Assembly: GCA_021789455.1 (NCBI GenBank)
Contig: JAJYJN010000037.1
Location: forward strand, 1 to 9,628
Direction of reading: 5' to 3'
Source of the DNA: a bacterium
GTDB taxonomy: Bacteria > SZUA-79 > Acidulodesulfobacterales > Acidulodesulfobacteraceae
DNA: 9,628 nt
Every line of letters begins with the position of its first letter. The stretch's first letter is position 1. The notes beneath the pieces were generated by a model that saw only the letters and a list, made by a program, of their open reading frames with translations, was not told where the DNA came from and did no database searches. Shown in pieces: positions 1 through 6,176 of the stretch. Made by a program: the position numbers and the translations under genes.

Positions 1-34
1 ATTTATTGAAATTTAAAAGGCTTTAAAACTAAAA

Positions 35-259
35 TTACTTTTTTATATAGCCCCTGATATATATCAGTATTAAAATTATATTTAAAGCCGTAAGGCCCGC
101 TAAACCGGAATGTACGCCAATAGCGACCCATACTATGGAAGCAAAAGCGTTTATGGCAAAACCGGACTTTTTATGTGAGCTTAACTGCCAGACTCCCGCT
201 AAAGTTAAGGCAAATGCAGACCAGTCCGCTATATTCCAGAAGTCCAAGTTCATCTGCAT
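35..259 (-). CDS. Small three-helix membrane protein, half-PnuC/SemiSWEET-like
   Basis: A 74-residue, strongly hydrophobic protein. Three membrane segments can be drawn at about residues 11-25, 34-48 and 52-69, followed by a basic tail (YIRGYIKK), which suggests a cytoplasmic C-terminus. The layout resembles short bacterial PnuC-like/SemiSWEET-like proteins: an early Trp, a charged loop (SSHKKSG), a helix containing a Trp, a short G-rich turn, then a helix with a conserved-looking Asn. In known families such half-transporters work as dimers. Whether this one transports anything, and what, cannot be read from the sequence. The gene lies 3 nt after the stop of the upstream lipoprotein gene, so the two are probably translationally coupled. 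Two ATGs are available (259 and 253). I chose the first, which has only a weak AGG-containing ribosome site about 9 nt upstream. Real gene: fairly sure. Family: moderate. Confidence 0.7.
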   Translation of the reverse strand: MQMNLDFWNIADWSAFALTLAGVWQLSSHKKSGFAINAFASIVWVAIGVHSGLAGLTALNIILILIYIRGYIKK

Positions 260-262
260 AAA

Positions 263-502
263 TCAGCCTAATATATTTTTGGAACACGGATTATGTTTTA
301 TAATGGCGTATTTTCCGGGGGAAGCATATTTATCGGCCGTATCATTGGTTTTATTATAACATGTTATGAAACAGCCGCCGTTCATAATATGCTCATTTTC
401 TAACGAATCGTTGACTCCCGAACACCCGGAAAGCAGGAAACCGCTTCCCAATCCTAATATGCCGGTTAATAAGACCGCCGCGGCAATTTTTTTTATTTTC
501 AT
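263..502 (-). CDS. Small cysteine-containing lipoprotein, unknown function
   Basis: A 79-residue protein with a typical lipoprotein signal peptide: basic start (MKIKK), hydrophobic core at about residues 6-24, and a lipobox Leu-Ser-Gly-Cys ending at Cys27. The mature part would be only about 53 residues anchored by the lipidated Cys27. It carries three more cysteines (C44, C48 in a CxxxC arrangement, and C73), with no domain I recognise. Cleavage and lipidation are inferred. Asn-Asp follows Cys27 only after Ser-Gly-Val, so there is no Asp at +2 to argue for inner-membrane retention. The start is 16 nt after the rfbA stop, and an AAAAGG ribosome site sits about 12 nt upstream, touching the rfbA end. 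It is therefore probably co-transcribed with rfbA. The downstream mini-membrane-protein gene follows after 3 nt. The mature sequence is low in recognisable conservation, so this could be lineage-specific. Confidence 0.7.
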   Translation of the reverse strand: MKIKKIAAAVLLTGILGLGSGFLLSGCSGVNDSLENEHIMNGGCFITCYNKTNDTADKYASPGKYAIIKHNPCSKNILG

Positions 503-518
503 GTATTTTTTTTACCTT

Positions 519-1412
519 TTAAATTAAATTATTGTATTTATTTTCATTTATTATTTTTAAAATATAATTTCCGTAACCGCTTTTAATATACTTTTTCGAC
601 AGTTTTATCAGCCCTTCCTCCGAAATATAGTTCATTTTATAAGCGATTTCCTCTATGCATCCGATTTTCAGCCCCTGCCTTTTCTCCATCATTTCGATAA
701 ATTTTGAAGCGTCGAGCAGGCTTTCCGGCGTTCCCGTGTCAAGCCATGCATAACCTCTGCCGAGCGTTACGGCGTTAAGTTTTCCGCGTTTTAAATATGC
801 ATTATTTACGTCGGTTATTTCAAGCTCTCCCCTTTCGGACGGTTTTAACGAGCCTGCAATATTGACTACTTCGTTATCGTAAAAATAAACTCCCGTTACC
901 GCATAGTTCGATTTTGGATTCCGTGGTTTTTCCTCTATGGATATGACTTTTCCGCCGCTTATTTCGATAACCCCGTATCTTTGGGGGTCTTCTACGTAAT
1001 ACGTAAAAATTACGCCTCCCCCGTTACGCTTTATAATATCTTTAGCATAATTAAACTTTTCCGGAATACCGTGTCCGTAAAAGATGTTGTCGCCCAAAAT
1101 TAAACAAACGTCGTCCGCGCCGATGAAATCCCTGCCTATTATAAACGCCTCGGCAAGTCCGCCCGGCGAAGGCTGTTCTTTATAATCGATATTAAGGCCG
1201 ATATCTTTACCGTTACCGAATATAGCTTTAAATTTATCCAAATCGGACGGCGCCGTTATTATAAGAATATCCCTGATGCCGGCAAGCATAAGGCTCGACA
1301 GGGGATAATAAATCATGGGCTTATCGTAAACGGGCAGGAGCTGTTTGCAGACGCTCAGCGTTATAGGATAAAGCCTTGTTCCGCTGCCGCCCGCAAGAAT
1401 AATGCCTTTCAT
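519..1412 (-). CDS. rfbA: Glucose-1-phosphate thymidylyltransferase
   Basis: Cytoplasmic enzyme joining dTTP and glucose-1-phosphate to give dTDP-glucose, the first step towards dTDP-L-rhamnose and other dTDP-sugars for surface polysaccharides. The 297 residues match the usual family length of about 290. The N-terminal nucleotide-binding signature GGSGTRLYP is at residues 8-16, followed by the KQLLPVYDKPMIYYPL block at 23-38. GDN (107-109) fits the metal-binding site. RGELEITD is at 194-201 and WLDTGTP at 223-229, both typical of RfbA/RmlA. ATG at 1412 begins exactly at the conserved MKGIILAGG and has an AAGGAAAG ribosome site about 7 nt upstream. No rfbB, rfbC or rfbD occurs in the window, so the rest of the dTDP-rhamnose pathway must lie elsewhere if present. 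Two small membrane or envelope genes follow it closely. The function is as certain as sequence alone allows. Confidence 0.96.
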   Translation of the reverse strand: MKGIILAGGSGTRLYPITLSVCKQLLPVYDKPMIYYPLSSLMLAGIRDILIITAPSDLDKFKAIFGNGKDIGLNIDYKEQPSPGGLAEAFIIGRDFIGADDVCLILGDNIFYGHGIPEKFNYAKDIIKRNGGGVIFTYYVEDPQRYGVIEISGGKVISIEEKPRNPKSNYAVTGVYFYDNEVVNIAGSLKPSERGELEITDVNNAYLKRGKLNAVTLGRGYAWLDTGTPESLLDASKFIEMMEKRQGLKIGCIEEIAYKMNYISEEGLIKLSKKYIKSGYGNYILKIINENKYNNLI

Positions 1413-1441
1413 ATTTCTTTCCTTATTTTATTTTTCTCCAC

Positions 1442-1470
1442 TTAAAACCTTATAAATAATATAATATAAT
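1442..1470 (+). promoter_or_regulatory. Candidate sigma-70 promoter for the RlmD-type gene
   Basis: TTAAAA (1442-1447, four of six -35 bases) and a perfect TATAAT (1465-1470) are 17 nt apart. A start near 1477 would leave a leader of about 20 nt before the CTG start at 1498. A second TATAAT at 1460-1465 overlaps the first, but its -35 is poor. The AT-richness makes this a moderate call. Confidence 0.45.
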
Positions 1471-1484
1471 AATTAAAAAAACAA
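1456..1484 (-). promoter_or_regulatory. Candidate sigma-70 promoter for rfbA
   Basis: On the minus strand a TTGTTT (-35-like, at 1479-1484) and TATTAT (-10-like, at 1456-1461) are separated by 17 nt, which would start transcription near 1449, about 37 nt before the rfbA ATG. The -35 is a poor match and the region is very AT-rich, so chance matches are likely. It overlaps the proposed plus-strand promoter of the divergent methyltransferase gene. Confidence 0.35.
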
Positions 1485-1500
1485 GGGGGCGAAACTGCTG
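1483..1500 (+). promoter_or_regulatory. Ribosome site AAGGGGG with CTG start codon
   Basis: AAGGGGG at 1483-1489 can pair with the usual 16S anti-Shine-Dalgarno tail over seven bases, with one G-U wobble. Two in-frame CTG codons follow at 1495 and 1498, at spacings of 5 and 8 nt. The reading frame is closed upstream by a TAA at 1474, and no ATG, GTG or TTG occurs in frame until 1735. The conserved TRAM-domain sequence begins immediately after, so initiation has to occur here. The 8-nt spacing favours 1498 and matches the spacing seen at the other G-rich ribosome sites in the window. Confidence 0.65.
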
Positions 1501-2847
1501 GAAACAATACACATAGATTCGATTGCTTACGGAGGCTGGGGCGTCGGAAGAATTAATTCTAAGGTTATATTCGTCGGCTATGCGGTTCCAGGGGATACCC
1601 TGAAAATAGAAATATTCGACGAACATAAAAACTACGCGTTCGGCAGAATAGTCGAAATTATTACGCCTTCACCTAAACGAATCGAGCCTGTTTGCAGGCA
1701 TTTCGGCGTTTGCGGCGGATGCGGCTATCTTAATATGCCATATGAAGAAGAAATTTATTGGAAAACGGAAATTTTTAAAACCGAATTTAAAAAAACTCTG
1801 AAAAATACGGTTAATATCGACGATGTCCGCATAACAAGCAATCCGGCAAATCAAAATTATCTTAATTACAGGCAAAAAATCGGATTAAAAGTAGAACCGC
1901 CTTACATAGGATTTTATAAAAAATCGACTCATCATGTAATAGACGTAGAATATTGCTATCTTGCACAAGAGAGCATAAACGGGATGCTAAAAAACGTAAG
2001 GGGGATATTATCGGATAAAACTTATAAAAATACTATTTTTGAAAGGATTACTAATGTAACGCTGGCAGATGCCGGAATAAAAAATATAATATTCGGTTTT
2101 AAAGATAATCCGCCTGCATTAAAACAATTAGCGAAATTCGCAAAAGATGCGGCAAAAAATACCGGGGCCGATAACATTTTTTTTGAATTTCAAGGCGGAA
2201 AAACCGTTAAATACGAACCGGACGCAGAAATTAACGCTGCGCAAAACGGCGGCGGCGGACGAGTCAATTATTTTACGGTAAAAGACAAAAAATTTTCGTA
2301 CGACCTTCCTACTTTTATTCAGGTCAATAAAGAGCAGAATGAAAACATTATAACCGCCGTTACGGAATATCTGAAAAACATTGCCGCGGAAAGGGGGCGC
2401 AATTTTATCAACGCTCTAGATTTATATTGCGGATACGGAAATGTCACTCTTTTTTTAACTCCGTTTGCGGATAATATTACGGGGGTCGAATCAAGCGGCT
2501 TCTCGATAAAACTTGGCGAAAAAAACCTGATTTTAAACGATATTAAAAACGTTAAATTCGTCGAATCAGACGCCGCGGATTATCTCGATAAAGCGGTAGC
2601 GGGAAAAAATAAAAAAATATGCGATTTAATAGTTTTAGACCCGCCTAGAGCCGGCGTCAAAGGTTTGGTTCCTAAAATAGCCGCGCTGAACGCCGAATGC
2701 GTTATATATATATCATGCGATACTATGACTCTTTTGAGGGATTTAAAAATTTTTGCGGAAACCGGCTATAAGATTGAACGGATAAATTTAACGGATATGT
2801 TTCCGAGAACTTACCATATGGAGCATATAGCGTTTTTAAGGAAATAA
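1498..2847 (+). CDS. rlmD: 23S rRNA (uracil-5-)-methyltransferase, RlmD/RumA type
   Basis: SAM-dependent enzyme that converts a uridine of 23S rRNA to 5-methyluridine (U1939 in E. coli numbering for RlmD). About 449 residues from the proposed CTG start, a normal length. An N-terminal TRAM domain covers about residues 1-58 and contains IAYGGWGVGR. Four cysteines fit the 4Fe-4S cluster: C66, C72 and C75 (CX5CX2C) plus C153. SAM motif I, LDLYCGYGN, is at 307-315, and DPPRAG at 381-386. The catalytic nucleophile is C407 in YISCDT, and the general base is E442 in YHMEHI. The first ATG (1735) would remove residues 1-79, including TRAM and three cluster cysteines, so it cannot be the true start. The exact target (RlmD, RlmC or dual RlmCD specificity) cannot be decided from sequence. 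The gene stands alone, divergent from rfbA and convergent with rpmB, with its own terminator. Confidence 0.92.
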   Translation: METIHIDSIAYGGWGVGRINSKVIFVGYAVPGDTLKIEIFDEHKNYAFGRIVEIITPSPKRIEPVCRHFGVCGGCGYLNMPYEEEIYWKTEIFKTEFKKTLKNTVNIDDVRITSNPANQNYLNYRQKIGLKVEPPYIGFYKKSTHHVIDVEYCYLAQESINGMLKNVRGILSDKTYKNTIFERITNVTLADAGIKNIIFGFKDNPPALKQLAKFAKDAAKNTGADNIFFEFQGGKTVKYEPDAEINAAQNGGGGRVNYFTVKDKKFSYDLPTFIQVNKEQNENIITAVTEYLKNIAAERGRNFINALDLYCGYGNVTLFLTPFADNITGVESSGFSIKLGEKNLILNDIKNVKFVESDAADYLDKAVAGKNKKICDLIVLDPPRAGVKGLVPKIAALNAECVIYISCDTMTLLRDLKIFAETGYKIERINLTDMFPRTYHMEHIAFLRK

Positions 2848-2860
2848 TTTGAATCGGTCG

Positions 2861-2896
2861 GATAACGGACTTTTAAGTCCGTTATCTCTATTTTTT
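2861..2896 (+). terminator. Intrinsic terminator after rlmD
   Basis: A perfect stem of 10 bp (GATAACGGAC at 2861-2870 with its complement at 2877-2886), extendable by one more T-A pair, has a 4-6 nt loop. A TCTA spacer and a run of six T follow at 2891-2896. It begins 14 nt after the rlmD stop. On the minus strand no T-run follows the stem, so it would serve rpmB poorly. Confidence 0.85.
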
Positions 2897-2901
2897 GTCT
2901 T

Positions 2902-3099
2902 TTAGCGGACGGCTTTAACTACCTTGCCGGCTTTAAGGCACTTTGCGCAAACCTTAATCTTTTTATTGCCGCCGGAAGAAACTGCCGCTTTTACCGTATG
3001 TAAATTCGGGAGCGATACTTTTTTTGTTTTGTTATTGGCATGCGATACTTTATTGCCGTATTGAATACCCTTTCCGCAAATACTGCAAACTCTCGACAT
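2902..3099 (-). CDS. rpmB: Ribosomal protein L28 (bL28)
   Basis: Small basic protein of the 50S ribosomal subunit, 65 residues, typical for the short bacterial L28. It starts with [11 protein letters not shown] and contains the family pattern around [10 protein letters not shown] (18-27), with a basic C-terminus. Four cysteines, C5 and C8 (CxxC) and C51 and C54 (CxxC), make this the zinc-binding C+ form of L28 rather than the cysteine-free form. The presence of that form is seen directly; zinc binding is inferred. An AAGGGGAA ribosome site lies 9 nt before ATG 3099. It is transcribed alone from a consensus promoter at 3151-3179. Many genomes pair rpmB with rpmG, but rpmG is not here. It converges with rlmD, with only 54 nt between the two stops. 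Confidence 0.95.
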   Translation of the reverse strand: MSRVCSICGKGIQYGNKVSHANNKTKKVSLPNLHTVKAAVSSGGNKKIKVCAKCLKAGKVVKAVR

Positions 3100-3150
3100 T
3101 TTAAAATTCCCCTTTTTTAAAAAATAAATATAATTTGTATAGAATAAATG

Positions 3151-3179
3151 ATTATATTATTTAATCAGTATTTTGTCAA
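3151..3179 (-). promoter_or_regulatory. Consensus sigma-70 promoter of rpmB
   Basis: On the minus strand TTGACA (3174-3179) and TATAAT (3151-3156) are both perfect and separated by exactly 17 nt. Transcription would begin near 3144, giving a leader of about 45 nt before the rpmB ATG. A perfect match in all twelve bases at ideal spacing fits a highly expressed ribosomal protein gene. Confidence 0.85.
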
Positions 3180-3305
3180 CCGTCTAAATTGTCTTGAAAT
3201 TCCGCTGAAATTAACAATTGATTTTAAGAAATTATATGATAAACTAATTGTATATTAATATTTATATATTGATATATTTAAAAAAATTTAAAAGGGGGTG
3301 TAGTA
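3180..3305. other. AT-rich upstream region of the DUF2892 gene
   Basis: This stretch holds no ORF or RNA gene that I can recognise. From about 3231 to 3290 it is almost pure A/T with overlapping TATA-like strings. A promoter for the plus-strand gene must be here, but no -35/-10 pair stands out: TTGATT at 3218 with TAAACT at 3240 is the best 16-nt-spaced candidate, and weak. The strong ribosome site AAAGGGGGTG lies at 3291-3300. Confidence 0.4.
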
Positions 3306-3518
3306 ATGAAAGTAAATGAAGGAACTACCGACAGGGTTATAAGAGTTATACTCGGTATAATTCTTCTGGCTATAGGCGTTTTTGAAGTTGGTTCTGCCGA
3401 AGTTTTAGGAATTGTATTAATAGTCGTAGGATTGATAATTCTCATTACCGGCATATCCGGCTTCTGCGCACTGTATTCATTGCTAGGCATTAAAACTTGC
3501 GAAAAGTGCGAAAAGTAA
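3306..3518 (+). CDS. DUF2892 small inner-membrane protein (YgaP-like membrane domain)
   Basis: A 70-residue protein matching the DUF2892 pattern: an N-terminal NEGTTDRVIRVILG block at residues 4-17, two membrane helices at about 12-27 and 32-50, then GFCALYSLLGIKTC at 52-65. The same membrane module occurs in E. coli YgaP fused to rhodanese, and is common alone; no molecular role is firmly known for the stand-alone form. C54 and C65 sit where the family usually has cysteines. An extra C68 creates a C-terminal CxxC (CEKCEK), which could bind a metal or form a disulfide (inference). ATG 3306 is preceded by AAAGGGGGTG at a 7-nt spacing, one of the strongest ribosome sites in the window. The gene stands alone between the rpmB promoter region and a terminator. 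Confidence 0.88.
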   Translation: MKVNEGTTDRVIRVILGIILLAIGVFEVGSAEVLGIVLIVVGLIILITGISGFCALYSLLGIKTCEKCEK

Positions 3519-3566
3519 AAAAAAATAAAGGCGCCGGCTCTGTTTTATACGGCGCCTTTTCTTTTA
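3517..3566. terminator. Bidirectional intrinsic terminator (DUF2892 gene / rel operon)
   Basis: A perfect 10-bp stem (AAAGGCGCCG at 3527-3536 with its complement at 3550-3559) encloses a 13-nt loop. On the plus strand it is followed by a T-rich tract with one C. On the minus strand the stem is followed by a long T run, read from the A tract at 3517-3525. It therefore ends both the plus-strand gene (stop at 3518) and the minus-strand operon ending in rel/spoT (stop at 3587). Confidence 0.9.
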
Positions 3567-3586
3567 TGTTCTTTTTATTTTATTTA

Positions 3587-5851
3587 TTACTGAACTACCC
3601 TGTTTACTTTTATAACGCCTTTGATCGATTTTATGCCGTCTATAATAGAATCGGCCTGTTTATTGTCCCTGACCTCGATATCGAATAAGTGGACGGCTCT
3701 CCCGTCTTTAATAGTTCTTACTTGAGCCTTGGATATATTAGCCCCTTTTGCCGAAATTAAAGAGGCTATGTCGCCTAAAATACCTTTTTTATCGTCGGTT
3801 ATAATCCTTATCTTTGTTTCGAAAAACTCTCCGGCGGATAAATTTTGCCTGCCGGACGCCTCTTTCCAACTCACGTTTATAAGCCTGCTTTTATCTATTC
3901 CGATTATATTTTTGCAATCCGTTTTATGGACTATAACGCCTCTTCCCCTCGAAATAAACCCTACTATATCGTCGCCGGGTATAGGACGGCAGCATCCCGC
4001 AAGTTTATAAAGCAGGTCGCCCCCGAAAGGAGACACGATAGCTTCGCTTTTTCCAGAGCCGGGCTTAATTTTTTGCAGAATTTTACTGATTACGTTGCCG
4101 GTAGTTTTTGTTATTAAAGACAGCTTATCGGTTTTTTTATAGCCGGGCATGACTAATGAGAATAAGTACGGCGGAGAATATTTGCCGTAGCCTATTCCGG
4201 CAAAAAGGTCGTCCTCGTTCTTAAGAGAAAGTTTCTGTACGGACTGGACGACTAATTCTTTAAAATCGGCGGTTTTATTTTCGAGTTTTTTAAACTCTCT
4301 TTCCAGTAATTCTTTTCCGGCTTCTACGCTTTCGTCCCTTTCGGTCTGCCTTATATAATTTCTTATTTTAGAAATAGCTTTCGATGATTTTGCATATCTC
4401 AGCCAGTCTTTTGAAGGATGATGTCCTTCTTTAGCGATAATCTCGACTATATCCCCGTTGGAGAGCTTCTGCCTCAGCGGAACGATCACGCCGTTGACTA
4501 TCGCACCGGTGGCCTTGTCGCCTACCTCCGTATGTATATAATACGCAAAATCTATGGGCGTAGAATCCTTGGGAAGAGCGATAACTTTTCCTTTGGGGGT
4601 AAAAACATAAACTTCTTCCTGAAAAAGGTCTATTTTTACGCTGTCTAAAAACTCGTGCGGGTCTTTAAGTTCCCTCTGGTATTCTACGAGTTGTCTCAGC
4701 CAGTTAAACTGCTCGACGTCTTCTTTTTCTGCGGCCATATTCTCTTTATATTTCCAGTGGGCGGCAATACCGAATTCATCTATGAAGTGCATCTGTTTGG
4801 TTCTTATTTGTATTTCGACCCTCATACCCTCGGGACCGATTACCGTCGTATGCAGTGAACGGTATAAATTAGCCTTGGGCATCGCTATGTAATCTTTGAT
4901 TCTTCCGGAAATAGGCTTCCAAATCGAGTGGACTATGCCTAAAGCTTCGTAACATTCCGTTTCCGTATCGACTATGATTCTTAGAGCCAGCAAATCGTAA
5001 ATATCTTCGAAGCTGACGTGCTGTTCTATCATTTTTCTATAGATGCTGTAAAAATGCTTGGGCCTTCCGTAAATTTCCGCTTTCAGGTTATGCTTCTCTA
5101 AATTTTCTTTAAGAATACCCGTAACTTTTTCTATATATTTTTCTCTTTCGGTCTTTTTTTTATTTATTCTGAAAGACAGGTCCTTATAGCTTTCTGAATT
5201 CAAATATTTAAAAGACAGGTCTTCAAGCTCGCTTTTTATAAAAAATATTCCGAGCCTGTTGGCGAGAGGCGCATAAATATCAAGCGTTTCCTGTGCTATT
5301 TTAATTTGTTTTTCTTTGGGAAGGGCGTCGAGCGTACGTAAATTGTGCAGTCTGTCGGCTAATTTTATAATTATTACCCTTATATCTTTAGCCATTGCAA
5401 CTATCATCTTTCTTATATTTTCGGCTTCAAGCTCTTCCGAACTCTTAAAGGATAGTTTTCCGAGTTTGGTTAAGCCTTCGACTATAAAAGCTACTTCATC
5501 CCCGAATTCCTGCTTTATATCTTCTATGGTGGTTAAGGTATCTTCTACGGTATCGTGAAGAAGCGCCGCAACGACGGAAGCGCAATCCATTCTTAATCCG
5601 GCAACGATAGCCGCAACTTCTATCGGGTGCGTAAGGTAGGGTTCTCCCGATACTCTTTTTTGACCTTGATGAACTCTTTTAGAAAAATTATACGCTTTTT
5701 TAAACAGCTTGAACTTTTCGCCGTGAATTTCTTCCATACTCACGTCGTCGATACTGTTTATATTGTTTCTAAATAGTTCTATAAGATTATTCAGCGAACT
5801 AAAATCGCCTGAAGGATTGACGGTAACAAGATTTTCGTTTGAAGGAGCCAT
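3587..5851 (-). CDS. spoT: Bifunctional (p)ppGpp synthetase/hydrolase, Rel/SpoT family
   Basis: Cytoplasmic master enzyme of the stringent response: it transfers pyrophosphate from ATP to GDP/GTP and also hydrolyses (p)ppGpp. It has 754 residues, a full-length long RSH. The HD hydrolase domain is at about 45-200 and looks intact: H61, H75 in LTHP, H99-D100 in ALLHDTVEDT, and D166 in LADRLHN. The synthetase domain at about 255-370 has GRPKH (262-266), YDLLALRI (285-292), SLHTTVIGP (332-340) and VEIQIRT (345-351). The RIKD at 317-320 is the RxKD form of bifunctional enzymes, not the ExDD of synthetase-only RelA. A TGS domain covers about 412-472, the conserved AGCCRPIPGDD region about 618-646 (C620, C621, C646), and a C-terminal ACT domain about 680-754. 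The start is ATG 5851 with a weak GGATAA ribosome site. It is the last gene of the operon, 69 nt after rpoZ. The name rel would be equally valid. Confidence 0.96.
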   Translation of the reverse strand: MAPSNENLVTVNPSGDFSSLNNLIELFRNNINSIDDVSMEEIHGEKFKLFKKAYNFSKRVHQGQKRVSGEPYLTHPIEVAAIVAGLRMDCASVVAALLHDTVEDTLTTIEDIKQEFGDEVAFIVEGLTKLGKLSFKSSEELEAENIRKMIVAMAKDIRVIIIKLADRLHNLRTLDALPKEKQIKIAQETLDIYAPLANRLGIFFIKSELEDLSFKYLNSESYKDLSFRINKKKTEREKYIEKVTGILKENLEKHNLKAEIYGRPKHFYSIYRKMIEQHVSFEDIYDLLALRIIVDTETECYEALGIVHSIWKPISGRIKDYIAMPKANLYRSLHTTVIGPEGMRVEIQIRTKQMHFIDEFGIAAHWKYKENMAAEKEDVEQFNWLRQLVEYQRELKDPHEFLDSVKIDLFQEEVYVFTPKGKVIALPKDSTPIDFAYYIHTEVGDKATGAIVNGVIVPLRQKLSNGDIVEIIAKEGHHPSKDWLRYAKSSKAISKIRNYIRQTERDESVEAGKELLEREFKKLENKTADFKELVVQSVQKLSLKNEDDLFAGIGYGKYSPPYLFSLVMPGYKKTDKLSLITKTTGNVISKILQKIKPGSGKSEAIVSPFGGDLLYKLAGCCRPIPGDDIVGFISRGRGVIVHKTDCKNIIGIDKSRLINVSWKEASGRQNLSAGEFFETKIRIITDDKKGILGDIASLISAKGANISKAQVRTIKDGRAVHLFDIEVRDNKQADSIIDGIKSIKGVIKVNRVVQ

Positions 5852-5903
5852 AGTTTATCCGAATAAAGTAAGTACAAAACGTAACGAAGTAATAATGCTA
5901 GCT

Positions 5904-5926
5904 AAATAGCGGAAAAGACGCTATTT
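5904..5926 (-). promoter_or_regulatory. Hairpin across the rpoZ stop, upstream of spoT
   Basis: An 8-bp perfect inverted repeat (AAATAGCG / CGCTATTT) with a 7-nt loop spans the rpoZ stop codon (5921-5923) and the start of the 69-nt rpoZ-spoT gap. No T-run follows on the minus strand, so it is not a standard terminator. It could affect RNA stability or coupling of the two genes; a role is not shown. Confidence 0.4.
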
Positions 5927-6109
5927 CTGTTTTACTCCCACGTAACCTTTTGCTATTTCCCTCAAAGCAACGACGATAGATTTATTCTTTGAGACTATTT
6001 TAGTTTGAGCGCCTTCCATAAGCTGTCTTGCTCTTTTTGCGGCTATTATTACAAGCGCGAACCTGTTTTCCACGTTAACTAAGCAATCCTCGATAGTTAC
6101 TCTTGCCAT
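5921..6109 (-). CDS. rpoZ: RNA polymerase omega subunit
   Basis: Small subunit that binds the beta-prime C-terminus, helps RNA polymerase assembly, and in E. coli forms part of one ppGpp-binding site. It has 62 residues, shorter than E. coli omega (91) but covering the conserved core. [10 protein letters not shown] at residues 1-10 is the classic start, followed by [16 protein letters not shown] (15-30) and the [11 protein letters not shown] block (47-57). The variable C-terminal tail of longer omegas is absent. ATG 6109 has a good AAGGAGA ribosome site about 9 nt upstream. It lies between gmk (67 nt) and spoT (69 nt), the same neighbours as in many proteobacteria, which fits a shared role around guanine nucleotides and ppGpp. 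A hairpin covers its stop codon. Confidence 0.94.
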   Translation of the reverse strand: MARVTIEDCLVNVENRFALVIIAAKRARQLMEGAQTKIVSKNKSIVVALREIAKGYVGVKQK

Positions 6110-6176
6110 TTGACGTTTTCTCCTTATAATTTTAATTTTACGCTATTAGAAAAAATTTTAATCCTGCGGCAGAAAT

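Noticed and set aside
1..34. Possible terminator after the small membrane protein
   Set aside because: The sequence is T-rich on the minus strand, but I could not draw a stable G/C-containing stem before the window ends.
135..359. Plus-strand ORF of 74 codons
   Set aside because: It lies antisense across the lipoprotein and the small membrane protein, has no ribosome site, and its sequence looks like a shadow. The minus-strand frames carry a lipobox and membrane helices.
1669..1875. Minus-strand ORF opposite rlmD
   Set aside because: Antisense to the region encoding the Fe-S cysteine cluster of the methyltransferase; no independent support.
3231..3290. Very AT-rich tract as a possible origin or attachment site
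   Set aside because: No DnaA boxes, iterons or paired repeats accompany it; it fits an ordinary AT-rich promoter region.
3497..3688. Plus-strand ORF of 63 codons
   Set aside because: It overlaps the end of the DUF2892 gene, runs through the strong bidirectional terminator and into the 3' end of spoT on the other strand.
3729..5558. Several plus-strand ORFs of 67-93 codons opposite spoT
   Set aside because: All are antisense to a full-length, clearly conserved Rel/SpoT frame; none has a recognisable motif or a convincing ribosome site.
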